Shown: positions 33,575 to 42,603, numbered from the stretch's first letter. The stretch is DNA of 64,000 bases from Acidobacteriota bacterium (GCA_029565065.1 JAKQOW010000136.1:1-64000); one strand, 5' to 3'. Made by a program: numbers and translations. Notes: generated from the letters alone by a model not told the origin.

Positions 33575-34498
33575 CTAGCGGCGGCGGTACACGTCGGTGC
33601 TCAGATACTTGAGGCCCGAGTCGCACAGGAGCGTCGCCACGCGGGCCTGCGGGCCCAGCCGCTCGGCCACCTGGAGCGCGGCGATGACGTTGGCGCCGGA
33701 CGACGTCCCTGCAAAGAGGGCTTCCTCCTTCGCCAGGCGGCGGGTCATCGCCTTCGCATCCTCGGTCGGCACGGCGATGATCTCGTCCACCAGCGCCGGC
33801 TCCCAGAGCGGCGGCACGTAGCCGATCCCGACCCCCTCGATCTTGTGGGGTCCCGGCGCGCCACCCAGCAGCACCGACGATTCGGCCGGCTCCACGGCGA
33901 CGATCCGGACACCCGGGTGGCGGCGCTTCAACACGGCGGCGATTCCGCGCAGTGAAGCCGCCGTGCCCACGCTGTGCACGAAGGCGTCGATCCGGCCCTC
34001 GGTCTGCGCCCAGATCTCTTCGCCCAGCGGATGGTACCCCGCGATGGCGTCGTGGTTGTTGAGCTGGTCGGTCCAGAACGTGCCGGGCTCCCGGCTGATC
34101 CGGCGGGCAATTTCGATCATGTCCAGGATCAGTTGCTTGGTGGTGAGGCCGCCCTCGCTGGGGACGAGCGTCAGCTCCGCGCCGAGCGCCGCCATGTGGT
34201 CGCGCTTTTCGGCGCTGAACGCGTCTGAGGTGACGATCCGGATGCGGTACCCCCGGGCGGCGCACACCAGCGCCAGCGATGTCCCGGTGGAGCCGCCCGT
34301 GTACTCGACCACGGTGCCGCCGGGCGCGAGGCGGCCGTCGGCTTCGGCGCACGCGATCACCGCCTGCGCCATCCGGTCCTTCATGCTGCCGGTGGGGTTC
34401 TCCCACTCGAGCTTGGCGAACAGGGCCGCGCCGTTGGCGGGGACGATCCGGCGCAGCCGGACCAGCGAAGTGTGGCCGATGGTCTGGAGCACGTCCAT
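33575..34498 (-). CDS. Cysteine-synthase-family PLP enzyme
   Basis: This 307-residue fold-type II PLP enzyme has the Schiff-base lysine in TGSMKDRMA (37-45). The phosphate-binding loop reads GTSSGANV near residue 248, matching the family. The substrate-binding motif, usually TSGNTG in O-acetylserine sulfhydrylases, is TGGSTGTSLA here, so the acceptor or donor may differ (for example a cystathionine beta-synthase-like or O-phosphoserine enzyme). AGGAGGT lies eight bases before the start. It is divergent from the OmpA-family gene. Confidence 0.85.
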   Translation of the reverse strand: MDVLQTIGHTSLVRLRRIVPANGAALFAKLEWENPTGSMKDRMAQAVIACAEADGRLAPGGTVVEYTGGSTGTSLALVCAARGYRIRIVTSDAFSAEKRDHMAALGAELTLVPSEGGLTTKQLILDMIEIARRISREPGTFWTDQLNNHDAIAGYHPLGEEIWAQTEGRIDAFVHSVGTAASLRGIAAVLKRRHPGVRIVAVEPAESSVLLGGAPGPHKIEGVGIGYVPPLWEPALVDEIIAVPTEDAKAMTRRLAKEEALFAGTSSGANVIAALQVAERLGPQARVATLLCDSGLKYLSTDVYRRR

Positions 34499-34562
34499 GG
34501 ACGGGACCTCCTGCGAACCACGAGTGGCACGATCAGTCTACCACGCCCGGAGCGGATCCTGT

Positions 34563-34591
34563 TTGAATCCCTGCGGATTACGATGTATCAT
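34563..34591 (+). promoter_or_regulatory. Promoter of the first OmpA-family gene
   Basis: The elements are a -35 TTGAAT (34563-34568), an exact 17-bp spacer and a -10 TATCAT (34586-34591), in an AT-rich patch. The start codon is 43 bases downstream. Confidence 0.6.
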
Positions 34592-34634
34592 TTTTACAGT
34601 GTTCGGATTTCGAATCGCATTCAGGAGCAGTCCG

Positions 34635-35474
34635 ATGAAGCCACTGTCAACCGTCTGGATGGGCGCGCTGATGCTGTTAGTGCTTGCCGGCGCCGCCGCG
34701 GGCCAGCAGCAAGACGCCCGGGAATGCAAGGACCACCCGCTGTTCACGCGGATGCCCGGCTACTGGATCCACAGTTGCATCGAACGGCAGTTCGACGCAT
34801 TCGACTTCATTGTGGGCCCGAACAGGAAGACCAACCATGTGGAGGGCCAGTACTGGAGAATCAATTACTACCCCCAGAACAGCCTCAATCCGAAACCCGG
34901 CGACCTGCAGATCCAGCGCAACTTTCAAAATGCGGTCCAGAAGCAGGGCGGCAAGGTGGTCTGGACCGAAAAGGCCCAGGACACCTACATGCTCGTCAAG
35001 GACGGCGTGGAGGTCTGGGTGAATCTCAGGGCCGAATTCACCGGCAAGTACTTTCTGACCATCGTCCAGAAGCAAGCCATGGTGCAGGACATCGTGGTCG
35101 ACGCGGCCGCGCTGGCCCAGGGGTTGGCCGCCGAGGGACACATGGCGGTGGAGGGGATCTATTTCGACACCGGCAAGGCGGTGATCAAACCCGAGTCGGC
35201 GCAGGCCATCGGCGAGATCGCCGGTCTGCTGAAGTCGGATCCGACCCTCAAGGTGTTCGTGGTGGGGCACACCGACAGCGTCAGCACCGTGGAGGTGAAC
35301 CTGAAGCTGTCCCAGGACCGGGCCCAGGCGGTGCTGCAGGCGCTGGTGAGCCAGCACGGCATCGATCCCGCCCGGCTCCGGGCGCACGGCTGCGGCCCCT
35401 TCGCCCCCGTGGCCACCAACGCCACCGAGGCGGGCCGGGCCAAGAACCGGCGGGTGGAGCTGGTGAAGCAATAA
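34635..35474 (+). CDS. OmpA-family peptidoglycan-binding protein, paralogue 1
   Basis: The start at 34635 has AGGAG upstream. The 279-residue product has a signal peptide (1-23, ending AAAGQ). Residues 30-160 form an N-terminal region starting DHPLFTRMPGYWI, resembling the DUF4892-like region seen before OmpA domains. Residues 168-279 are an OmpA C-terminal domain with GIYFDTGKAVIKPES, VVGHTDS and the peptidoglycan-binding NLKLSQDRAQAV and KNRRVELV. It would anchor the outer membrane to the cell wall. A close paralogue lies at 41758-42603. Confidence 0.88.
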   Translation: MKPLSTVWMGALMLLVLAGAAAGQQQDARECKDHPLFTRMPGYWIHSCIERQFDAFDFIVGPNRKTNHVEGQYWRINYYPQNSLNPKPGDLQIQRNFQNAVQKQGGKVVWTEKAQDTYMLVKDGVEVWVNLRAEFTGKYFLTIVQKQAMVQDIVVDAAALAQGLAAEGHMAVEGIYFDTGKAVIKPESAQAIGEIAGLLKSDPTLKVFVVGHTDSVSTVEVNLKLSQDRAQAVLQALVSQHGIDPARLRAHGCGPFAPVATNATEAGRAKNRRVELVKQ

Positions 35475-35483
35475 CTAGGCACT

Positions 35484-35505
35484 ATCCGCCGCGGGTCCGG
35501 CGGAT
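35484..35505. terminator. Bidirectional hairpin terminator
   Basis: A perfect 8-bp stem (ATCCGCCG / CGGCGGAT) with a 6-base loop occupies most of the 30-base gap between the convergent OmpA and potassium-channel genes, and its last base touches the stop codon of the latter. There is no T-run on the plus side. Confidence 0.5.
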
Positions 35506-37202
35506 CAGGAGCCAAAAAACCGCAGAAACTTCCGCTCGCCGTCGTCGGTGCCGATGAGGATCAGCTCGGCGCCCGCCGCGAGGGGCGTCGCTGGATCGGG
35601 GTTGATGGCCAGGCCGCCGTCGGCCCGGATCGCGATGACGGAACAGTCCGTGGCCGCGCGGATCCCCGATTGGGACAGATTGCGGCCCACCAATGACGCC
35701 GGAACCGCCAGGCTGAAGATGTTCAACCCTTCGGCCAGCATCCAGGTGTCCTCGTTGCGCAGGAAGTTGAAGATGGCGTCGGCGCCCAGCGCGGCGTACG
35801 ACATGACGAAGTCGGCCCCGGCGCGGTGCAGCGTCGAGACGTTGCGATTGAGATTGGCGCGGCTGAGGATCTGCATGTCCGGCCGGAGGCTGCGCAGGTA
35901 CTTGGTCAGGTAGATGTTGACGGCGTCGTCGTGGGTGGTGATGAGGGCGGCGGGGGTCTTGTCGATCCAGGCCCGCTGCAGCGTGCGGATATCGGCGGCG
36001 TCGCCGATGACGTGGTGTTCCTGGTCCTCCACCTGTCGCGGGTTTTTCTCGACGACCCGGTAGGGGCTGCCCCGCTCCTTGAACCGCGCGGCGATCGTGT
36101 CGCCCACTCGGCCGCTGCCGACGATCAGGATCGGATCCTGGGTCAGCTCGCGGAGATGGTAGCGGGAGAACTCCGCGTCGAACGCCGCCAGCCCCGCTTC
36201 GGCGCCGGCCAGCACGAGGGCGCTGGTGCGGCCGATGCGGCGGTCGGCGCGCGGAATCTCGAACCGTCCCCGCTCCCAGATACCCACAATGCTGAGTCCG
36301 AATCGCTCGCGCAGCCGGCTCTCGGCCAGCGTCTGGCCCACCAGCGGGGTGCCCATGGCCGCGAACTCGGCGATCACCAGCTCGTCGAAGCGGCTGATGA
36401 TGTTGGCGCGGCAGTCGCCGCCCACGGTCCAGGCGGCCAGGGAGCGCCCCAGGATGTCGTAGATCTGGATCACCTTCGTGCTGCCGGCCATCTGCAGGAT
36501 GTCCACGGAGTGGGGGGAGTCGGCGGTGGTGAGGATGGGGACCTCCTCGCTCAGCTCCCGGACGGTGAAGGCGACGTTGGTGTTGATCTCGTCGCGGCTG
36601 GTGGCGACGACGAGCGCGGCGCGGTCGGCGCGCAGCCGGCGGTACGTCTCCGGGTCATCGATGGCCCCCACAGCCACCCGGATGCCCAGGTCGTACAGCT
36701 CCAGCGCGTGCTTGAAGTCGTCCACCACGAGGACGTAGTCGCAGCGGTGGGCCTGCAGCTTCTCGATCAGCGCGGCCGTGACCGGATCGTAGCTCGTGAT
36801 GATGACGTGATCCCGCGTCCCGGGCGGCAGCTCGCGGGGGGCGCGGTTTCTGGCCTCGGCCTCGATCCAGGGTCCGTAAAAAAACTTGATGAACATGAAG
36901 GGGAGCAGGGTCAGCAGGAAGATCATCCCGGAGAGGAGCACGACGATGGAGAACGCCTTGCCCAGGTCCGTCGCGAAGGTGATGTCGCCGAAGCCCAGCG
37001 TGGACATGACCGTGAGGGTCCAGTACACCCCCGTGATCCAGGAATAATCCTTGCCTTCCGCGGCCATGATGAAATGGAAGATGACGCTGTAGACGGCTAC
37101 CAGACCCGAGAGGACGAGCATGAAATTGAGCAGCTGGCGGAGGTTGCGCCGGGTGCTGGCCCGCTGAAAAAAATAGCTGACGACGGCGGGATTGAATTTC
37201 AT
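35505..37202 (-). CDS. Potassium channel with two RCK (TrkA-N/TrkA-C) modules
   Basis: This 565-residue protein has two membrane helices (about 23-47 and 81-106) flanking a pore loop whose selectivity filter is T68-L-G-F-G72-D, the GFG variant of GYG. RCK1 (128-330) has a Rossmann domain and a TrkA-C-like domain (FGLSIVGIWERG). RCK2 (350-565) contains ILIVGSGRVGDTIAARF and ends with a second TrkA-C domain. RCK domains gate the pore on binding nucleotide or ions; the first Rossmann loop (VIITSYDPVTA) lacks the classic GxGxxG while the second keeps it. GAGGGG precedes the ATG. Confidence 0.92.
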   Translation of the reverse strand: MKFNPAVVSYFFQRASTRRNLRQLLNFMLVLSGLVAVYSVIFHFIMAAEGKDYSWITGVYWTLTVMSTLGFGDITFATDLGKAFSIVVLLSGMIFLLTLLPFMFIKFFYGPWIEAEARNRAPRELPPGTRDHVIITSYDPVTAALIEKLQAHRCDYVLVVDDFKHALELYDLGIRVAVGAIDDPETYRRLRADRAALVVATSRDEINTNVAFTVRELSEEVPILTTADSPHSVDILQMAGSTKVIQIYDILGRSLAAWTVGGDCRANIISRFDELVIAEFAAMGTPLVGQTLAESRLRERFGLSIVGIWERGRFEIPRADRRIGRTSALVLAGAEAGLAAFDAEFSRYHLRELTQDPILIVGSGRVGDTIAARFKERGSPYRVVEKNPRQVEDQEHHVIGDAADIRTLQRAWIDKTPAALITTHDDAVNIYLTKYLRSLRPDMQILSRANLNRNVSTLHRAGADFVMSYAALGADAIFNFLRNEDTWMLAEGLNIFSLAVPASLVGRNLSQSGIRAATDCSVIAIRADGGLAINPDPATPLAAGAELILIGTDDGERKFLRFFGS

Positions 37203-37348
37203 GGCCCCTCACCATCTGGGTGGTAATCGATCGAGGTTGTCGGGCAAAACTGATCTTAGAGGCTTTCTCGGTGGCTGTCAATCAACCGAGCGCCCGCTGA
37301 TGGTTGGGAACGGCCCTCTTCGTCACCGATGACATGACGCACCGCCTT

Positions 37349-37541
37349 CGACCCGCTTCGCGGGTCGCGTCCATACGATTGTCGGCGCTACAGACCCCGG
37401 GCTCGCGCCCGGGGCTATGCGTGCGCGTTGATGAGATTTCCCCTGGTTACAGGTCCAAAATCGCCAGCAAGGAGATTGTCGGCGGGGAAACGACCTGCGG
37501 CACGCGGGTCGAATATGGGTAGCCCCGGGTGAAACCCGGGG
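37349..37541. repeat. Cluster of REP-like palindromes in a long non-coding gap
   Basis: Three perfect hairpins are present: CGACCCGC-TTC-GCGGGTCG (37349-37367), CCCCGGGC-TCGC-GCCCGGGG (37395-37414) and CCCCGGGT-GAA-ACCCGGGG (37523-37541). The second shares stem type, loop TCGC and the trailing GCTA with the palindrome at 116-135. The flanks read GTAGCCCCGGG in one orientation and GGGGCTA in the other, so copies lie head-to-head. The gap 37203-37716 contains no gene that I can support. Confidence 0.65.
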
Positions 37542-37716
37542 TCCGGTCCGCCCCGCCGTGGGCCGGGGCGACCCGCCGTGCGGATCTTAAGCAATATCTT
37601 TCATCCGGCGGGCATTTACAGTAATCTGTGAGCGCCGACTTTCACGAACCGATGGCGCACCGCGGGACCGATCCGAGGAGTCCGGGCCGGACGCCGCCGG
37701 CAAGGAGCAAACCGCC

Positions 37717-38535
37717 ATGCATCCAGCACTCGACTTCCTGAACCGGCCGGGACGGATCCTGGCCATGATCCACGTCGGGGCCCTGCCCGGCACGCCGCAG
37801 TACGCCGGAAGTCTGGCGGCGATTCTCGAGCGGGCCGCGGCCGAGGCGGCCGTCTACCGCGCTGCGGGCGTGGACGCCCTGCTCGTGGAGAACATGCACG
37901 ACGTCCCCTACCTGAACCGCACCGTGGGCCCCGAGATCACCGCCGCCATGACGGTGGCGGCCCAGGCGGCGGCCCGCGCCGGCGGGCTGCCCACGGGCGT
38001 CCAGATCCTGGCCGGGGCGAACCGGGAGGCGCTGGCGGCGGCGCTGGCCGCGGGGTGCGCCTTCATCCGGGCCGAGGGTTTCGTGTTCGGCCACATCGCC
38101 GACGAGGGTTACATCGACGCCTGCGCCGGCGAGCTGCTCCGCTACCGCCGCGCCATCGGCGCCGAGGCGGTGGCCATTCTGGCGGATGTGAAGAAGAAAC
38201 ACAGCTCCCACGCCGTGACCGCCGACGTCGACATCGTCGAGACCGCCCGCGCGGCGGAGTTCTTCGCCGCCGACGGCGTCATCGTCACCGGCGTGGCCAC
38301 CGCCCGGGAGACGAACCCGGAGGAACTGGCCGCCGTGCGCGGCGCGGTGGGCGTCCCGGTCTTGGTGGGCTCGGGCGTGACGGAGGCCAACGTGGATCGG
38401 TACCTCCCGCACGCCCACGGGCTCATCGTCGGGTCGCACTTCAAGGCGGACGGCCGCTGGGACCGGCCCGTGAACGCCGACCGGGTCCGCCGGTTCATGG
38501 ACCGGGTGCGCGCACTTCGGGAGCGCGGCCGATGA
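37717..38535 (+). CDS. BtpA/SgcQ-family protein
   Basis: This 272-residue TIM-barrel-like protein is of the BtpA family. Recognisable segments are MIHVGALPGTPQY (17-29), DALLVENMHDVPY, GCAFIRAEGFVFGHIADEG and GLIVGSHFKADG near the C-terminus. BtpA is named for an effect on photosystem I stability, while SgcQ relatives sit in sugar or nucleoside operons; the true activity is not established. Here its stop overlaps the next start (ATGA), tying it to pseudouridine kinase and glycosidase. This suggests a step in nucleoside or ribose-phosphate use. AAGGAG precedes the start. Confidence 0.88.
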   Translation: MHPALDFLNRPGRILAMIHVGALPGTPQYAGSLAAILERAAAEAAVYRAAGVDALLVENMHDVPYLNRTVGPEITAAMTVAAQAAARAGGLPTGVQILAGANREALAAALAAGCAFIRAEGFVFGHIADEGYIDACAGELLRYRRAIGAEAVAILADVKKKHSSHAVTADVDIVETARAAEFFAADGVIVTGVATARETNPEELAAVRGAVGVPVLVGSGVTEANVDRYLPHAHGLIVGSHFKADGRWDRPVNADRVRRFMDRVRALRERGR

Positions 38536-39461
38536 GGCTCGTCGTCGTCGGCAGTGCCATCCTGGACGTGGCCGTCCGGCCCACTGCGCGGGTGGAGGGG
38601 GACACGTCCAACGAGGGCGAGGTCACGCTCGGGGCCGGCGGGGCGGGGCGCAACGTGGCCGAGAACCTGGCGCGTCTCGGCTGCCGGGTCACCCTGGTGA
38701 CGGACCTGGCCGACGACTTCGCCGGCCGCTATCTCCTGGAGAACATTCGCGGGTTGGGCATCGAGGCGCGGCTGTCCGCGCGGGTGCGCACCGGCGTCTA
38801 CCTGGCGCTCCTCAAGCACGACGGCTCCCTGGACCGGGGCTTCTGCGGCACCGGCACGGAAGCCATCTCGCCGTTCGACGTGCTCGGCGCGCTGCCCGAC
38901 CTGCAAGATTTCCATGGCGCGGTCATCGACGCCAACCTGTCGGAGACCACCGTGGCGGCGCTGGCGGAGCGGTGCCGCCGCCTGAAGGTGCCCTACGCGG
39001 TGGAGTCGGTGGCCCACGAGCGCGCCCGCCGGGCGCTACCGGCCATCCCGGGCTGCGTCCTCATCAAGCCGGACCGCGCCGAGGCGCGGACGCTCACCGG
39101 CCTGCCCTGCGACACCCCGGCCGAGGCGGCCGCGTGCGCCCGGCGGCTCCGCGCCATGGGCGCCGGCACGGCCATCGTCAGTCTGGGCGCGGACGGCTTC
39201 CACGTGGAGCACCCGGAGTTCTCCGGCCACATCCCCGCGCTCCCCGCCGTGGTGGCCAACGTCACCGGCGCGGGGGACGCGCTGTTCGCCGTCGCCTTCG
39301 CGGCGATCCTGAAGGGCCTGCCGCCCCGGCTGGCGGCGGAGGCGGGACGCCGCGCCGCCGCGCTCACCGTGGCCAGCCCCGCCGCCGTGAGTCCCGCCAT
39401 CACGCCGGAGCTGCTGGATCCGGCCGGATTGAATCCGACGACGGACGGAGGGCGCCCGTGA
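38532..39461 (+). CDS. psuK: PfkB-family sugar kinase, probable pseudouridine kinase
   Basis: This 309-residue PfkB/ribokinase-family protein has the N-terminal GGAGRNVAENLARLG (about 39-53) and the C-terminal signature NVTGAGDALFAVAF, whose Asp is the catalytic base. Family members phosphorylate sugars and nucleosides. The assignment to pseudouridine rests on the next gene, a pseudouridine-5'-phosphate glycosidase, with which it overlaps by four bases (GTGA); psuK-psuG pairs are the usual arrangement. It overlaps the BtpA-like gene upstream by four bases as well. Confidence 0.85.
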   Translation: MRLVVVGSAILDVAVRPTARVEGDTSNEGEVTLGAGGAGRNVAENLARLGCRVTLVTDLADDFAGRYLLENIRGLGIEARLSARVRTGVYLALLKHDGSLDRGFCGTGTEAISPFDVLGALPDLQDFHGAVIDANLSETTVAALAERCRRLKVPYAVESVAHERARRALPAIPGCVLIKPDRAEARTLTGLPCDTPAEAAACARRLRAMGAGTAIVSLGADGFHVEHPEFSGHIPALPAVVANVTGAGDALFAVAFAAILKGLPPRLAAEAGRRAAALTVASPAAVSPAITPELLDPAGLNPTTDGGRP

Positions 39462-40402
39462 AATTCAACGAGGACCTGATCCACATCACCGCCGAAGTGG
39501 AGGAGACGCAGCAGACGCACCGCCCCGTGGTGGCGCTGGAGTCCACGGTCATCGCCCACGGCTTGCCGTACCCCGACAACGTGGCCGCCGCGCTGGAGAT
39601 GGAGGAGGCGGTCCGGACCGAGGGCGCCGTGCCGGCCACCCTGGCGGTGATGGACGGCCGGTTGCGGGTCGGCCTGACGCCGGCCGAGATCGAGCGCCTG
39701 GCCTGCGGCCGCGAGCCGGTGGCCAAGCTCTCGCGCCGCAACCTGGCCGTGGCCGTGGCCGGGGGCGGACTCGGGGCCACCACCGTGGCCGCCACGATCA
39801 TCGGGGCGTGGGCGGCGGGGATCCCGGTGATGGCCACAGGCGGCATCGGCGGCGTCCATCGCGGCGCTCCGCAGACGTTCGACATCTCCGCCGACCTGGC
39901 GGAACTGGCCCGCTACCCGGTGATCGTGGTGTGCGCGGGCGCCAAGAGCATCCTGGACCTGCCACTGACCCGCGAGCTGCTGGAGACCCTCGGCGTGCCG
40001 GTGCTGGGCTACGGCACCGACGAGTTCCCGGCGTTCTACAGCCGCACCTCCGGCCTCGCCGTGGACGGGCGGGTGGATACGCCCGAAGACGTGGTCCGGG
40101 TGATCGAGGCGAAACGGGATCTGGAACTGGACGGGGGCGTGCTGGTGGTGAACCCCGTCCCGGAGGCGGACGCGCTGGACGCGGCCGTGGTCGCCGCGGC
40201 CGTCGAGCGCGCCCAGGCGGAAGCGGACGCCCGGGGGATCCGGGGCAAGGACCTGACGCCCTTCCTGCTGGCCCGGGTGGCGGCGCTCACGGGCGGAGCG
40301 TCGCTGGCGGCCAACCGGTCGCTGCTGCGCCACAACGCCCGGCTGGCCGGCCGCCTCGCCGTGGCCCTGCACAACCATTTCAGGGAGGAGGATGATTGGT
40401 GA
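39458..40402 (+). CDS. psuG: Pseudouridine-5'-phosphate glycosidase
   Basis: The start is GTG at 39458. The 314-residue product matches PsuG (IndA-like) throughout: VALESTVIAHGLPYPDN (25-41), AKLSRRNLAVAVAGG with the active-site Lys, MATGGIGGVHRGAPQTFDIS, and a late TPFLLARVAALTGG-SLAANRSLL block. It splits pseudouridine 5'-phosphate to uracil and ribose 5-phosphate, completing RNA-modification salvage started by the kinase. Its TGA shares a base with the start of the serine hydrolase gene. Confidence 0.95.
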   Translation: MKFNEDLIHITAEVEETQQTHRPVVALESTVIAHGLPYPDNVAAALEMEEAVRTEGAVPATLAVMDGRLRVGLTPAEIERLACGREPVAKLSRRNLAVAVAGGGLGATTVAATIIGAWAAGIPVMATGGIGGVHRGAPQTFDISADLAELARYPVIVVCAGAKSILDLPLTRELLETLGVPVLGYGTDEFPAFYSRTSGLAVDGRVDTPEDVVRVIEAKRDLELDGGVLVVNPVPEADALDAAVVAAAVERAQAEADARGIRGKDLTPFLLARVAALTGGASLAANRSLLRHNARLAGRLAVALHNHFREEDDW

Positions 40403-41619
40403 TGCACACACCCTATCAGATCCGGATTGTGGTTGTCGTTCTGACGTTGGCTCTGGCTGGGTGGTTCGCCCCGGCGCAGGAGTCGCTGAATCCGCTGCTC
40501 CAGCCTTACCTGGCCGCATACGAGATCCCGGCCCTGGCCGCGGCGGTGGTGCAGGACGGGCAGGTGATCACCGTCGGGGCCGTGGGCACGCGCCGATGGG
40601 GCGAGGCGATACCGGTGACCCTGGACGACCGGTTCCACCTGGGGTCGGACACCAAGGCCATGACCGCCACCATGGCCGCGATCCTGGTGGAGCGCGGCAA
40701 GCTCCGCTGGGACTCCACCATCGGCGAGGTGTTCCCTGAGCTCGGCGACACGGCCGATCCCGTCTTCAAGGCGCTGACGGTGGAGCGGATGCTCTCGCAC
40801 ACCAGCGGGCTCCCCAGCGACAACCTGTCGCAGGACGCCAAGCCCTACCTGGACCTCATCGTCAACGTGGACGGCTACCCCCCGGGCAACCTCGATGACA
40901 TCCGGGCCTGGCTGGTGGGGAAGTGGGCGGCCCTGCCCATGTCCGGCCGGCCAGGCGTCCGCTTCGAATACTCCAATCTCAACTACACCATCGTGGGCGC
41001 CATGATCGAGCGCCTGGCGGGGCGGAGTTGGGACGAGCTGATCGTCGAGTGGATCTTCGAGCCGCTGGGTCTCCACACGGCGGGCCTCGGGCCGCAATGC
41101 ACCCTGGGCCGCGTGGACGCTCCCCTGCCGCACGCTGTCATCGGCGGCAAGATCAAGCCGATCCTCGCCGGTCCCATGGCGGACAACCCGGTGGTGATCG
41201 GCCCCGCGGGGATCGCCCACATGTCGGTGCTCGATTTCGCCCGCTGGGCAGGCTGGAACGCCGGCGAGGGGAAACGCGGCCCTGCGCTCGTGAGGCCGGA
41301 AATCCTGAAGAAGCTCCACACCATGGTCGCGGAGATGCCGCCGGCCAAGGACGCGCCCATCGGCACGCCCCCTTCGGGCCGGTACGCGTTCGGCTGGGGG
41401 GAGATGCGGCTCGAGGGCTACCCCAATCCGCTCATCTTTCACGGCGGCTCCAACGGCATGAACATCGCCCGGATCCTGTTCGATCCGGCCGCCGACTTCG
41501 CCGTGGTCATCCTCACGAACATCGCCACGCCGAAGTGCGACGGCGCGCTGAAGGTGCTCACACGGGAGCTCATCGACAAGTACGCCGGACGAAGCTCCCG
41601 GCCGGCCGCTCAACCGTAG
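40402..41619 (+). CDS. Exported serine hydrolase of the beta-lactamase/class C family
   Basis: The ATG at 40402 overlaps the psuG stop and has GAGGAGG upstream; in-frame TTG and GTG codons just before it are less likely starts. The 405-residue product has a signal peptide (about 7-26, VVVVLTLALAGWFAPAQ). The catalytic motifs are S82-D-T-K85 (SxxK) and Y190-S-N (YxN), with a late FHGGSNGMN segment in the place of the third motif. Such proteins are esterases, D-aminopeptidases or penicillin-binding-like enzymes. Its link to nucleoside salvage is probably only positional. Confidence 0.88.
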   Translation: MHTPYQIRIVVVVLTLALAGWFAPAQESLNPLLQPYLAAYEIPALAAAVVQDGQVITVGAVGTRRWGEAIPVTLDDRFHLGSDTKAMTATMAAILVERGKLRWDSTIGEVFPELGDTADPVFKALTVERMLSHTSGLPSDNLSQDAKPYLDLIVNVDGYPPGNLDDIRAWLVGKWAALPMSGRPGVRFEYSNLNYTIVGAMIERLAGRSWDELIVEWIFEPLGLHTAGLGPQCTLGRVDAPLPHAVIGGKIKPILAGPMADNPVVIGPAGIAHMSVLDFARWAGWNAGEGKRGPALVRPEILKKLHTMVAEMPPAKDAPIGTPPSGRYAFGWGEMRLEGYPNPLIFHGGSNGMNIARILFDPAADFAVVILTNIATPKCDGALKVLTRELIDKYAGRSSRPAAQP

Positions 41620-41673
41620 CCGGCGACACGGCGCGGAGGCTCCGGCCGCCGGGGGCCCAGCCATTCTTTCCGC

Positions 41674-41702
41674 TTGTGTTCCGGCGGAACCTTCTCTATG
41701 CT
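41674..41702 (+). promoter_or_regulatory. Candidate promoter of the second OmpA-family gene
   Basis: The elements are a -35 TTGTGT (41674-41679), a 17-bp spacer and a -10 TATGCT (41697-41702). The start codon is 56 bases further on, after AGGAGA. Confidence 0.4.
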
Positions 41703-41757
41703 GCCCGTCTTCGCGGAACGGCGGCCGATCCGCGACCTTCAACCAGGAGAAAGAGCC

Positions 41758-42603
41758 ATGAACGCAGTCCGACTGATGGTGATGGGCATACTGGTGTTGC
41801 TGGCGGCCGTCGTGCCGCTGCGGGCGCAGGACGACACGCCTGGCGGACAGGACCATCCGCTGCTGTCGCGCATGCCCGGATATTTCATCGAGAACTACGA
41901 CCAGAAGGATTTTGATCGCTTCGAATTCGAAGGCAAGGACGCCGAGCCGATCCCCGTGGAAGGGCGCAAGACCTTCATCAACTACCGACCTCGGGAAGGC
42001 GCCGCGGTCCCGTCTCCGTTGCAGATTGTGCGCAACTATCAGAACGCCATCACCCGGGTCGGCGGCGTCGTGGTGTCCCAGTACGTGGATTCCGTGGGTG
42101 GTCAAACCACCCTCAAGCTGGTGCGGGGGACGAGCGAGATCTGGATCAAGGTGGGTGTGGGCGATAGCGGGCAGAACTACCAGTTGAACATCATCGAGAA
42201 GGCGGGGATGCAGCAGGAGATCGTCGCCAGCGCCGACATCTGGAAGGGCGACCTCCATGACACGGGTCACGCCGCCGTCTACGGCATCCACTTCGATACC
42301 GACAAGGCCGAGATCAAGCCCGGATCGGAGAAGTCGCTCGAGGAAATCGTCCGGCTGTTGAAGCAGGACCCGAAGTTGACCTTGCTGGTCGTCGGCCACA
42401 CCGACTCGACCGGGGAGATCCCGCACAACATGGCCCTGTCGGAGGCGCGGGCGAAGGCGGTGGTGGCGGCGCTCACCGGAACGCACGGGATCACCGCGGC
42501 GCGGCTGTCCGCGTTCGGCTGCGGCCCGCTGGCGCCGGTGGCATCCAACGACACCGACGAGGGGCGCGCGAAGAACCGCCGTGTGGAGCTGGTCAAGCGC
42601 TAG
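41758..42603 (+). CDS. OmpA-family peptidoglycan-binding protein, paralogue 2
   Basis: The 281-residue product has a signal peptide (1-23, ending PLRAQ). Its N-terminal region begins DHPLLSRMPGYFIENY, clearly related to paralogue 1 (34635-35474). The OmpA domain has GIHFDTDKAEIKPGS, VVGHTDSTGE, HNMALSEARAKAV and KNRRVELV. The two paralogues align along their length but are well diverged, so the duplication is old. It lies 227 bases before the RND operon, from which it is separated by the operon's own promoter. Confidence 0.88.
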   Translation: MNAVRLMVMGILVLLAAVVPLRAQDDTPGGQDHPLLSRMPGYFIENYDQKDFDRFEFEGKDAEPIPVEGRKTFINYRPREGAAVPSPLQIVRNYQNAITRVGGVVVSQYVDSVGGQTTLKLVRGTSEIWIKVGVGDSGQNYQLNIIEKAGMQQEIVASADIWKGDLHDTGHAAVYGIHFDTDKAEIKPGSEKSLEEIVRLLKQDPKLTLLVVGHTDSTGEIPHNMALSEARAKAVVAALTGTHGITAARLSAFGCGPLAPVASNDTDEGRAKNRRVELVKR

